Made by a program: the position numbers and the translations under genes
NCBI GenBank assembly: GCA_905221605.1
Contig: CAJNDS010002407.1
Coordinates: 10,001 to 72,000, forward strand
Source of the DNA: Symbiodinium natans
Lineage: Eukaryota > Sar > Dinophyceae > Suessiales > Symbiodiniaceae
Reading direction: 5' to 3'
DNA: 62,000 nt
In this document: positions 52,401-62,000 of the stretch, in pieces
How the letters are laid out: every line of letters starts with the position of its first letter
Position numbering within the stretch: the first letter of the stretch is position 1
The notes under the pieces: model-generated
What the model saw: the letters and a program-made list of their open reading frames with translations, nothing else
What the model was told of the DNA's origin: nothing
Database searches by the model: none

Positions 52401-55400
52401 CCGTAATGCAAAACATCCCGGGGCAAGCCGTAAGTACTTGGCAAGATTATGCCCTTGAAATCCTTTTTAATACTAATACAATCTTGCTTCCCAGCATGAA
52501 GAAGTTCTACCTCAAGAAACCTCTATGTACAGTTGTAAGCCCAGAGGCATGGGAACCCTCGTTGCGCCCAGCTCCAGCGATGTGGGGGACAGTAGGATTT
52601 AGGGTTTAGGGTTAGGGTTTTTAGGGTTTAGGGTTTAGGGTTTCGGGTTTAGGCCGTCAGGTTTAGGTTAGGACCTTGCCGCATGCCTGTTGGGTCCTGT
52701 GAGTTGGGATTCATTCGCTAAGGTGCATCTCCGGCTGCGAGCTCTTTGAGGACTGATCGGATAATGCTGTGAGGGCTTGGGGTTTAGAGCCTGGGTGTAC
52801 GGTTTAGGGATTAGACTTGCATCATTTTGACACACACACACACACCAAAACAGATCGCCCCAGAATCGCAAAGAAGCGCTCAGCCACGCCCAGGGGGATG
52901 CGCGTTTAAGCCTAACCCTAAACCCTAAACCCTAAACCCTAAACCCTAAACCCTAAACCCTAAACCCTAAACCCTGGCAGGACTATCCCTTCTTCTCCTT
53001 CTCATTGGGGGCCCCTCTGGTCCTTGGCTTCGTGGCTCTCATCGTCTCAAGAGGCGCCGAGACCAACGCCGTCGTCACCTCCCTGGTGACTGGGGTGGGC
53101 CACCCAGTTCGGGTTTAGGGTTCAGGGTTTAGGGTTAAGGCAGGGGCTTGGGACCTTGTTCTATGTCAGGTCTCCCTGAGAGCTTCAGAATCCCCATCAG
53201 TTGCAAGTTTGTTTTGGAGTGGTGTGGTGACAGCCAGACCAAATCGGACGGCACCAAAACAAAATCAACGCGAATACCACGCGCACAACGTGAAGCAAAG
53301 CACTTCGCACGCTGCAATGTTCTGGCAAAGCCCATGCCTTTTGCACTGGAACACTTCACTGAGCACCGATGTCATTCGAGAAACCCCCACGGAAGCCCCA
53401 ACACACAGGTCAAGATTTTGGTGGTTCTGCTGGTCATTGCGGTGGGCTCCATGCGTGTCCAGAGTGACAACTGGCATCCGTTCTTTCCGAATCTGGGCAT
53501 GCATTGAGGGCTTGAGGAAGTTTAGGGTTTAGGGTCTTAACAAGCTGTAAATAAGCTGTAGAACAGTCTGGTCCAATGATTGGACCAGACTGTTTTACAG
53601 CTTATTTACAGCTTGTTAAGACCCTAAAGCCTAAACTTCCTCAAGCCCTAAACCCTAAACCCCAAACCCCCCTGAACCCTTAGCTCCGGAGCATGCTTGC
53701 GCACGGTGTTGACATATGCTGCTCCGAGGAATGGACTTTCGGCCACCATGCAATCTGCAGCCACGTTGAGCTACGCCTTCATAGGCTACGACGTGAGCCT
53801 TTGCGAATCTTAGAAAATGTGTCTGGCAGTTGTTTTCAGGGGGACGCTCTCGACTCCATGCCCGCATGCTAAATATGTTGGAAAAGTATAGGCTGTGTTG
53901 GTGACAGACAGAGGCCTTACACTTTGGAATGTTCCCCCCGATACTAACAGTCCTTCAGAGGGCAAATAATAAGCCGGGGCTACTATAATGCCTATTAATT
54001 TGTATAAGGGCTAACATCCCAACTTACACCCGAAACGCTGAAGCAGATGCTGCCCTAGCAGAGTTTCGGTTTGGCCTTTCCTCTACACATCACCACACGA
54101 TCACAGGCCCCAAAACTTGAAACCCCACAGCCCTTGCTAAGCTCAAAACCTTCAGTCTCTGTACTTGCGTATGCATCCTAGGTAGGATAAGGGAGACCCT
54201 TAAAAGGGGACTCTTCTGAACCCTCTCCTGGCTCTCTTAAACAGGGACCTTATTCAGAGGGTCTATATCCCCAAGGGTCCCCCAAATCCTATCCCCTAAT
54301 GCAAGGGCTCCCAAAGTTCATTCCCGAAACAAAGCTTGCGTGCCCTCTCAACTACAGGGGGCCCCCCCTGACTGTACCAACTACGGGGTACTCTCCCACA
54401 CCCTAAGCCCTAAATACCCTAAACCCTAAACCCCAAACCCCAAACCCCAAACCCTAAACCCTAAATCCTAAACCCTAAACCCTAAACCCTAAACCCTAAA
54501 CCCTAAACCCTACGAGGATTGCCAATGCGGCTGAAGAGTGCAGGGATCCCTCCAGCGACATCCCCCGAGCAATGCGCCTTGGCTTCATGAGGAGCTCAGA
54601 GCGCCGGGAGGGTTTAGGGTTTAGGGTTTAGGGTTTAGGGTTTAGGGTTTAGGGTTTAGGGTTTAGGGTTTAGGGTTTAGGGTTTAGGGTTTAGGGTTTA
54701 GGGTTTAGGGTTGGAGTTTAGGGGATAGGGGTCTTGAGGTTGAGGGCTTCTAAGGGTTCAGGGTTTATGAGGGTTTGAGGTTCGGCTTAGAAACACACCC
54801 CTGAGCTGTCAACCCTACTTCCCTACTTGATCCTAGTTTCTTCTTTGTGGGACTAAGTTTCGCAGTACATGGCCTCAACCATACGAATTTCAGCTCCCCC
54901 AAACAAGAACTACAATATTAATTTAAGGGTCTAGACGCCATCGCTGTCTCGCAACCCTGAAGACCCTAAGCCCTCAAGCCCAACCCGCAGCTTGCAGGGC
55001 TTTCGCTAGGTAGGCCCTTGGGATGTGTTACGTTTTCTTTGTTTGGGTTTGAGCGGATCATGTTTGGGAAGATTTTTCATGTTCGGGTCGGGGCTTTCGG
55101 CTATTCTTAGGCTCCAGGTTGTTGCGCTCGGGTCCTTCCACCTTCCGTTTTTTTGTCGTGGGGTCCTCCCCTAGGGTTTATAGGGTTTAGGGTTTAGGGT
55201 TTAGGGTTTAGGGTTAGAGTTTAGGCCTAAAGAGCCTTAAGGTTCGGGGTTCCGCGGGCTCTCAACAGGATCTCTGCTCTTGCCACGTGCGCCATCCTCT
55301 ACGTGTGCATGTGTGTCCCGGATGCAGGTGTCAGGGTTTTCCACCCGCTTTGCGACGCCCAAATCCCCAAAAGAGGAGGACCCAGGTAGGGTTTTAGGTC

Positions 55401-58400
55401 TTTCATATATATATATATGTATACTGTATACTTGTAGCCTATGTAACACCTTCAACCATATAGGTTTGGGAGGAGCTAGGCTGACTGGTATCCTATGCCA
55501 ACTTGCGGCGCGTGCCTCACGTTTCGCGCAAGCATCCTAAAGCCATCCCCTCCCTTGAAGTGGCTGGCCGTGAACGTGGAAACAACTCCCGAGCCCCTAA
55601 ACCCTAAACCCTAAACCCTAAACCCTAAACCCTAAACCCTAAACCCTAAACCCTAAACCCTAAGTTCATGATTATTAGGGAGCCCACTGGTGCCCTTTTG
55701 CCGTTTTTTGGGTTCAAGGTTCCCTTGTAAAATAGCCACCCCCCCCCCCCCCCCCCCAAAAAGTTACCCTTATTAGAAGATGCTCACTGGGCTGCTAAGC
55801 CCTCTAGCTATGACGAATAGTAATATGAACTTCGAACAACAAGAGTAGCTCCTTGGGGCATGCCTTTACTCGGACTTCAGCTTTTTGATCCAGCTTTTCT
55901 GATCCAAGCCCTAATCGCACCTCTACCCGAAACCATGATCTGACCCCTAAGGGTTTAGGGTTTCGGGTTGAGGGTGTTACATCGGCTCTTCTTGAAACAT
56001 GGGCCCTTCTTCGTATCCTGAAACCTTAGCCATGAATCCCTACACCCTTGGAATCCCTTGGTACTCTAGACTGTGGAAGCCCTGAAGACTCTAAGAACTA
56101 AACTCTCATATAGACCCCAAGACTGGGCCCAAGAGTGTCATCGACCCTCACACTATTCATAGGACTCTACGACGGACCCTCAGGTTGTGCCATTGGCTTG
56201 GGGACCCTTTTTTCAGATCCCCTAAGAAAATCTAAGGGCCCTGTACTAGGAGTATATATTAAGGGAACCTCTGAGTATGATTCCCTAAACCCTAAACCTA
56301 AACCCTAAAACCCTCAAACCCCAAACCCTAAACCCTACCTGTCAATCCCCCGTTCCATAAAAAACTGTCCCTATTGAAGAGGCCGGAAAAATTCCAGCCG
56401 CGCAAAAAACCCGTCCGCTCTAATGATGGTCAGAAACCTATTTCCTGGTGGAAACCAGACACCCAACAATTCTGCAGAAAAAGTGGCCTTTTCAGAAAAA
56501 GTGTCCTCTTGTTGGGTTTGCGTTGGGTTTTGGGTACGCTTTTTCCCAACATTTTCCCAACATTTTTCCAACAAAGTACGGATTCGGTACGGTTTACGTT
56601 TTTTTGGGCTACCCCCCCCCCCCCCCCCCCAAAAACCCAGCAAATCCCAACATTATGTTGGAAAAACGTTGGGTTCAGAGTACGCAATTTTTGCGTTCTG
56701 CTCAGGTCACCTATTCTTTGGTGCACAAGACTCTGCACAGGGCTCGGGAAGGTTCCCCTGAACTCCGAAAATCCAGCCGCTTTGATCGTATTCCCCGATC
56801 CCAATAGAACACCAACACCTCGCTTTTGCACGCAAAAAACCAGAAAAAAAAAAAAAAGCAAAACATAAGGACAGAAATTTCTGTCCGCCAGGATTAACAA
56901 TAAACCCTAAACCCTAAACCCTTGAAGTCTGCCAAGGCATGGTCCTCTGCGGCATGCAGATGTACACCACCATCGACACCTCGGCTCCGGTCTCCTACGC
57001 CTTCCAAACGCAGCAAGGCATCCCGGGTTTAGGGTTTAGGGTTTAGGGTTTAGGGTTTAGGGCTTAGGGCTTAGGGTTTAGGGTTTCGGGCATCCCGAGG
57101 GTCGGGGGGAAGGAAACGGGCTCCTTCAAACCATCTGGCTGCTTTGTCGGGGTTGAGGGTGTAAGGTAAACCCTACACCCTAAGCCCTAAACCCTGAACC
57201 CTGAACCCGGAACCCTAAACCCTAGCCCTAAACCCTGAACCTCAAAACCACCAAGCCCCGCTCCCACAGCAACCGCAACACCCAGACCCTTTCCCAAGGT
57301 CACCTCCCGCAAGAGACACAAAAACCTTACAAAGTGCCCACGGAGTTGCACAACGCTGCAAGGAGCGGCCCCCTTAGAAGTACTGCTCGAATGCTCTCAG
57401 GGCCCGAAATCTGGGGTAGAGCAGACTCTATCCTAGAGCATGTAAAGCCCCGGCAGCTCTTTGGGGAGGTCTACAGTGGGTCGTGGGCGCGGTGGACATG
57501 GGCTCTTTCGCAGGCATGATCACAGGACGGTCGCTGCTCCAGCCCTTCCCCTTGAAGCCTGGAAAATGAACCTTGAAAGTAGCATCAGATACTCAAAGCT
57601 ACTCAAACCCCAAAATAAACAGCACGCATGAACCGAAGGCCCTTAGAAGGAATCCAGAAGCATTGCGGCAATCCCCGGAATCTCGAGCGTCGACCGACAG
57701 CAGTCAGAGAACTGCACTTCCGAAACTGCACCAGAAGGACTTATAAGGGTTTAGGGTCATAGGGTGGAGGGTTTAGGGAGCCTTGAGACCCGAAGACTAA
57801 TTGGCCAACCACGCTTTGCGCACAATCCCGCCGCCAGCCATCGCTCCACATGAAAAAACTGCATGATGATGCGGTGTGGGAAACTCTGGGCGCCTTCCTC
57901 GGCGGGCTGGCGCCACAAAAGAAGGAGCAGGAAAGAGCTCTGGCTGGGCGGCCGGCTGCGCTCGAAGGCCTCGGCTGAGGTCGGGGTGGTTCCCCGTCGA
58001 GCCCCCAGCCGCCGGCAGAGTTGAGCCCTGCAACCCACCCCGCGAAGCTCCAAATCCCTAGCCGTAGCCCTGCTTTACAGGGTTTTGGGTTAGGGCTTAG
58101 GGTTGCAATCCTAAACCCCATCCATAGACCTTGCGCTCTAGCCTTCAACCATCAGCGTCGGAAGAGAAAGACCATCCGGCCCCTATTGGAGGGTAGACGC
58201 CCCTTATGTGCCCATTTTCATGAAGGAGCATGAACCCCGCTTTAAGTGGATTTTTTGGTGGGTGGGGGACGTAGGTGCTTTTACTGAAGCAAGAAGTCAA
58301 GAAGTCCCCCAACAAGAGTTGCAACATGGGTCTCGGGCCTGCGGCTCAGGGCTTGGGGTGCAGCAAAGCTCTATATACCGACAACCCTTGCACCCCACAC

Positions 58401-58577
58401 CCAGAGTCTCTCAAACCACCGCAATCTCTAATGAAAACTCCCAATTGCTCAAGGCCCTAAACCTAAACCCTAAACCCCGAACCCTGAACCCTGAACCCTG
58501 AACCCTGAACCCTCCCTCAAACAGGACTTCTCGCCGGAGTCTATGGCCAGAGCCGCATTTACTTTGCCATGTCCCGG
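49487..58577 (+). CDS. cationic amino-acid transporter (APC superfamily), 14 exons, 3'-incomplete
   Basis: Moves amino acids across a membrane. Exons: 49487-49550, 49680 to about 49738, 50226-50292, 50559 to about 50638, about 50863-50908, 51607 to about 51697, 52981-53094, 53409-53500, 53729-53794, 54517-54573, 55271-55314, 56937-57017, 57469-57525, 58525-58577. Family landmarks in order: TM1 IGACIGAGIFVLTGAE; TM2-TM3 CFAELATRLP and SGSAYLYVSLGEIL; NQLVDY then AATLARSLVAY; VVTSLVTG; NWHPFFPNLG; SAATLSYAFIGYD; NAAEECRDPSSDIPRAM; ATCAILYVCM; MYTTIDTSAPVSYAF; VYGQSRIYFAMSR. Order and spacing match plant CATs. Donors mix GT, GC and GA (e.g. GTGAGC read as GT|GA at 53795). The exon 4/5 and 5/6 joins are not clean. 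An upstream exon, 48931-48965 (EDELRGHVSKL), is possible. The last helices are missing; a LINE follows. Confidence 0.85.
49745..49818. repeat. TTTAGGG array at a transporter intron 5' end
   Basis: Begins at the second exon's 3' boundary and contains about eight TTTAGGG-type units. Confidence 0.85.
50410..50520. repeat. CCCTGAA/CCCTAAA array at a transporter intron 3' end
   Basis: Five CCCTGAA units, then eight CCCTAAA, then a C run of about 17, then the CTTCAGAG acceptor region of exon 4. Confidence 0.85.
50940..51600. other. transporter intron, mixed content
   Basis: C-to-A homopolymer junction at about 51108-51140, then CCCTAAA and CCCCAAA units (about 51470-51580) before the TCGCAG acceptor. 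Confidence 0.6.
51698..52980. other. transporter intron between exons 6 and 7
   Basis: Opens with about 300 nt of TTTAGGG-type array (51700-52010) and closes with nine CCCTAAA units (52915-52975). The middle (52020-52900) holds open frames on both strands without family resemblance. A missed short exon is possible because exon 6 and exon 7 phases do not join perfectly with standard donors. Confidence 0.55.
53507..53649. repeat. 143-nt near-perfect palindrome within an intron
   Basis: Two 71-nt arms around a single central base (53578) differ at only two positions. The arm begins AGGGCTTGAGGAAGTTTAGG and ends at CAGTCTGGTCCAAT. Telomere-type units lie at the outer part of both arms. It fills most of the 228-nt intron 53501-53728 of the transporter, starting 6 nt after the GC donor. 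Confidence 0.95.
53929..54018. mobile_element. family C element in a transporter intron
   Basis: GGAATGTTCCCCCCGATAC and TAACAGTCCTTCAGAGGG at one end, GTATAAGGGCTAACATCCCA at the other. Diverged in the middle. Confidence 0.6.
54415..54512. repeat. CCCTAAA/CCCCAAA array before a transporter exon
   Basis: About 13 units end in CCCTACGAG, the acceptor of exon 54517. Confidence 0.9.
54609..54720. repeat. TTTAGGG array after a transporter exon
   Basis: About 15 perfect units, starting 36 nt after the GC donor at 54574. Confidence 0.9.
55315..56936. other. longest transporter intron before the LINE
   Basis: Holds a short TATATA tract (about 55408), a CCCTAAA array (about 55597-55665) and a C-to-A homopolymer junction (55739). 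A 550-nt segment at about 56340-56890 has a long run of C, CCAACATT/TTGGAAAAA motifs and frames open on both strands. That segment lacks telomere-like repeats and may be an old insertion. No family recognised. Confidence 0.5.
57017..57097. repeat. 63-nt TTTAGGG tract flanked by 9-bp direct repeats
   Basis: GGCATCCCG at 57017-57025 recurs exactly at 57089-57097. Between them lie only TTTAGGG/CTTAGGG units (63 nt). The left copy overlaps the exon end and GC donor of the transporter exon at 56937. Confidence 0.85.
57526..58524. other. transporter intron before the YGQSR exon
   Basis: Begins GACGGTCG (GA donor) and ends with CCCTGAA/CCCTAAA units and CTCAAACAG. Several overlapping open frames at 57740-58330 occur on both strands. 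None resembles a transporter segment. Confidence 0.5.
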
Positions 58578-58579
58578 GT

Positions 58580-58667
58580 GCGCCTGGCCTTTCTTGCTTA
58601 TGGGGTTTCTTGGGTTTAGGTGCAGGCCTTTAGACCCGAAGACCTGGGGTTCAGAGGATGATGATGC

Positions 58668-58699
<32 letters not shown>

Positions 58700-61600
58700 C
58701 AGGGTTCATAGGTTCTCCTCCCAATAAGGCTCATGACCGACGTTATCCCGACCTTCCTTGCAATAATCAGAGACGACAAGGCCTCACCGGTCCCAAATCC
58801 GGTGGCCGTAGGTTCTCGTTGAGTTTCTTCACCTTAATTTTGGTTAGACCTACGGTAGGGGCGAGGGTTTCCTCCATTGCCGTTGTGGAGGAGGGACCCA
58901 GGGACAGACATGGTCTGGACTTGGGGAAGCAACACGGCGTAGCGCGCAAAGGCCAGGAACCTTCTCACCCCAAACCCCACAAGCGAGCTTTCAACAGAGC
59001 GTGTCAACGAGCCCTCCAATCGCCGCAGGATGGCACATGGTATCGAGGGCGATGGCACACCAGCCGAATGCTCAATGCTCTCCGAACCACAGTTGTCCCC
59101 AAACCTCATCCAGCCCGTAGGCGAGTCCAGCGAAGCCCTTGGAGCACAAGTAGGCCGGAGATGCAGCTCAGGGCACTCTGCTGGAATACTGGAGGGCTTT
59201 CTTCAGGGATGCTTCAGGAGTTCATGGCGTGGTGTGAAACTTCTGCCCCTGCTTACGACGTCATCTTCCTCCTTGAGACCCATTGGAGGCCTGTAGAAGA
59301 CTACCGTAGTGGACATTGGCTGTGCGTCCACACTTCGGGTCTGCAGCCGGGGGAAGAACAAGACAAGTATGCAGGCATTCTTTGCTTACTCTCCAGTCGC
59401 ACATTCCATGCTCCGAGGGTGCTGGAGCATGTGCCGGGTCGGCTGCTTCAAATCACGGCCACTCATGTGAAGAGTCAGCTCACCACCACCTTGATAGGGC
59501 TGTATCAGCACGTCTGGAGGCCCCACCTGGGGCGTGCTGCAAACAAAGCACTGCGCAGTCGAGTGTGGAATAAACTGCAATCCCTTGTTACTTCAGTGCC
59601 AGCAAGGCACGCCATGATAGTTCTGGGTGATTTCAATGCCACTCTTAAGCCCTGCCATCCCCATGTAGGTCCTGCTGCCCCTAAACCTGAAGTGCACAAC
59701 AACCTTGACGATGAACTACAACAACTTGTCATGGACTGCAGCCTCTGTGCAGCCAACACTTGGCATGCTAGGCCTTGGACCACCTACACTACCACGAGCA
59801 CTAGCAGCCAAATAGACTACGCCCTGCTCCGACTTGCAGATGCCAACCATTGTGTCAAACAAGCCCGCCCATTGCATCAGTTTCCTGTCGCAGCAGATAG
59901 GCATGTAAATCACCATCCGATTCAGGTAGAGCTGCCCCTGCTCCCGGCGGCCCATCGCTTCCACCAGAGACAGCAAGCCAAGCCACAGTTTGACCTGCAG
60001 GCGTTGCAGTATGCTGTGGGCACCAGCAGCCCGGCTGCCGAGACTCTTCGTGAAGCCATAAGTGCTAGAATCCAGGCTTGCCCAGCCTCGCTTGATCTTA
60101 ACCTGATGCACCGGAGAGTAAATGACATCCTGCTGGATGAAACCTGCAAACACTTTCCTTTGGAGCCCAGGGCAGACAACCGGATCAGTGCCAATCCACA
60201 ATTCCGAGCTTCCGCCAAAGAGACCTGGCGCCTGCGTGCCATGCTGCAACGCCCGGGCCCAGCTACGCTTCGCGACATCTGGAGCAGATGGCGTCTTGTT
60301 GCGGCATTCTTTCGAGCCTCCAAGGCCCTCAGAAAACAAAGCCTGCAGCTCAAGAAGGCCTTCTTGAACGATCAGCTTCTGCAAGCTGAACAGGCCGCTG
60401 CCAAAGGCGACCGCAGGAACTTGTTCTTAATTGCAAGGCGCCTTGGGCCAAGACCTTGCAAAGACGTGTGCCGCCTGAAAGGCGAGGATGGCCACGTCCT
60501 CAACGGTCCCGAAGAGATGCAAGCCATTCTTAAATATAGCAAAGCCACCTTCGCTGCCTTGCCTGACAATATCCCGATGCAGCCATTGACTGGCGCCCTA
60601 GACATAAAGGCAGACGACTTGGAGCACGAACTGGCGCATCTCCACCTTCGCAAGGCCGTCCCACAGGGTACTGCTCCCAATGCCTGTTGGAAGCTATGTG
60701 CACGAGCTGTTAGCCGCTGCATAGGCCCATGCTTGCAGCGACACTTTGCGGCAAACTCCACGGCCAAGCTGGAGGGCGAACTGCAAGACGCTCAGATTGC
60801 GTGGATTCCAAAGCCTAGTAAGCCCCCGACCAGTGTTGAATCACTTAGACCCATCGGCTTAATGCCCCCTTGCGCTAAATCCATAGCTGGCATTTTGGCT
60901 AAGCAAATTCTTGTGCACCTTCAGCCGTTGCTAGATCATCTTCCCCAATTTGCTTACACAGCTGGGAGAAGTTGTGGAGACGCAGCCCTCCGAGTTCATG
61001 AACATTTTGTTCAAGTCGAAACTCTTCAAAGAAGTCAAGCGGACAACCGATTTCGCAAACGCTTTGGGAGTCCCGCCCTTGCTTGCTTTGGCGGCATGTG
61101 TTTATCGCTCGACTTGAGCAAAGCTTTCGATGGTGTTTGTAGGGAGGCACTCGTGCAATCGCTCATTCAGCACAACATACCATCAGACATCATCAACGCT
61201 GTCCAGCAGCTCCACAGGGGCGCCAAGTACATCTGCCGCACATCTTCGGCAGAAGGACAGGTTTGCACATCAAATGGAATAAAACAAGGCTGCCGAGCAG
61301 CGCCAACGCTGTGGATCACTTACACCATTAGTGTGATGGAGGAGCTCATCAGGCGCAGAGGTCTTCTATGGCTGCAAAAGGCGCTCACCTTGTTTGCCGA
61401 TGATTTCTGCTCTTGCTGGGTTATTGATTCGGTTTCGGCCCTACACAAGGCCTTGGAGGACTTGGCTATGCTGCTAGAGGTGTTGGCCTTGTTCAAGTTG
61501 CATGTGAACCTCAAGAAAACTGCTCTCCTGCTTAGCATAAAGGGCAAAGCGGCCAAAAAGCTGCTAGACAAACTTCTGATTCACAAGGCCGGGTCGACTT

Positions 61601-62000
61601 TCCTCAAAGTCCTGATCAAAGTTCAGGAAAGCCATGTCTATCTGGGCACCGTACTTGCGTACAGGCGCCGACAAGACCTGAACATCAGTCATCGCATTAG
61701 CTCAGCGCAGTCGAGGTACCAGCAGATCCGCAAAGTCCTCAATGGCAGGGGTCCCCTCGCCGCCAGGTGGCGCATACGACTTTGGAGTGCTTGCATACAG
61801 CCGTGCCTGCTGTACTCTGTTGAAGTTGTCGGCTGTACGCTGTCAGGCCTTCAAAGGCTTCGCGCTTTGGCCACCAGGCACCTGCGTGCCATCCTTCGTC
61901 AGCCGGCCCACCTGTCACATGTCACCAATGCTGCCATCTGGGCGACTGCAAACCTCAGGCCCGTGGAGCAGTCCATCCGGGCACGCATGTGCAGCCTGCT
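58580..62000 (+). mobile_element. non-LTR retrotransposon (LINE), 3' end beyond the window
   Basis: One + frame is open from 58462 to the window end. From about 58979 it reads KRAFNRACQRAL and then GTWYRGRWHTSRML, a basic block of a kind often placed before the endonuclease. The endonuclease (EEP fold) starts about 59161 (LRALCWNTGGLSSGM). Catalytic landmarks: LLETHW (Glu at 59275), GDFNA (59626), SQIDY (about 59806) and HHP (59911). The reverse transcriptase follows: LRPIGLMPPCAKSIAGILAK, CLSLDLSKAFDG (about 61099), NGIKQGCRAAP and FADD (61393-61404). A thumb-like region runs to the end. A (GAT)n tract at 58657-58698 encodes an Asp run upstream. No frameshift is visible, so the copy looks recent. 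Left boundary and target-site duplication not identified. It lies in the transporter intron after exon 58525-58577, same strand. Confidence 0.95.

Noticed and set aside
59716-60384. 222-codon minus-strand frame
   Set aside because: Antisense shadow of the LINE region between the endonuclease and reverse transcriptase domains.

Overview
The window looks like nuclear DNA from a dinoflagellate. Three things point that way. Coding sequence is chopped into exons of about 15-300 nt. Introns open with GT, GC or GA. A LINE at the right edge carries an apurinic-type endonuclease followed by a reverse transcriptase. The genus cannot be resolved from the sequence. No rRNA, tRNA, CRISPR, operon or ribosome-binding site was seen, and no spliced-leader relic.

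The dominant feature is telomere-like DNA. Dozens of short (TTTAGGG)n and (CCCTAAA)n arrays, including 8- and 9-nt variants, alternate along the first 58 kb. They are not a chromosome end. CCCTAAA arrays usually lie just before a short open island that follows an AG, and TTTAGGG arrays usually lie just after one. Where a protein can be recognised, at 49.5-58.6 kb, the islands are phase-compatible exons of a cationic amino-acid transporter (APC superfamily) and the arrays are the ends of its introns. The G-rich array sits at the 5' intron end and the C-rich array at the 3' end, so each intron can fold on itself. The same polarity holds through the window, which implies that nearly everything is transcribed on the + strand.

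Layout. 0-6.5 kb: scattered exons ending in a stop at 6502. 7.2-10.1 kb: exons of a putative membrane protein. 11.2-13.8 kb: a Lys/Pro-rich protein with a stop at 13775. 14-29 kb: isolated exon candidates, including a linked group at 18.3-20.7 kb. 30.7-32.3 kb: a frameshifted copy of a leucine-rich-repeat gene. 33.5-34.5 kb: a small membrane-like protein in five phase-matched exons. 35.6-37.0 kb: the intact LRR paralogue, with one GA-AG intron that the degenerate copy lacks. 38-41 kb: further exon candidates. 42.1-48.2 kb: an unrecognised protein reconstructed from ten phase-matched exons. 49.5-58.6 kb: the transporter. 58.6-62.0 kb: a LINE lying in a transporter intron and running off the window.

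Introns also hold several families of short inverted-repeat (MITE-like) elements of about 75-155 bp, plus AT microsatellites, long G or C tracts, a 46-bp minisatellite and a 143-nt near-perfect palindrome. Exon calls outside the transporter, LRR genes and LINE rest on open frame, splice dinucleotides, phase and array polarity only. They should be read as candidates.
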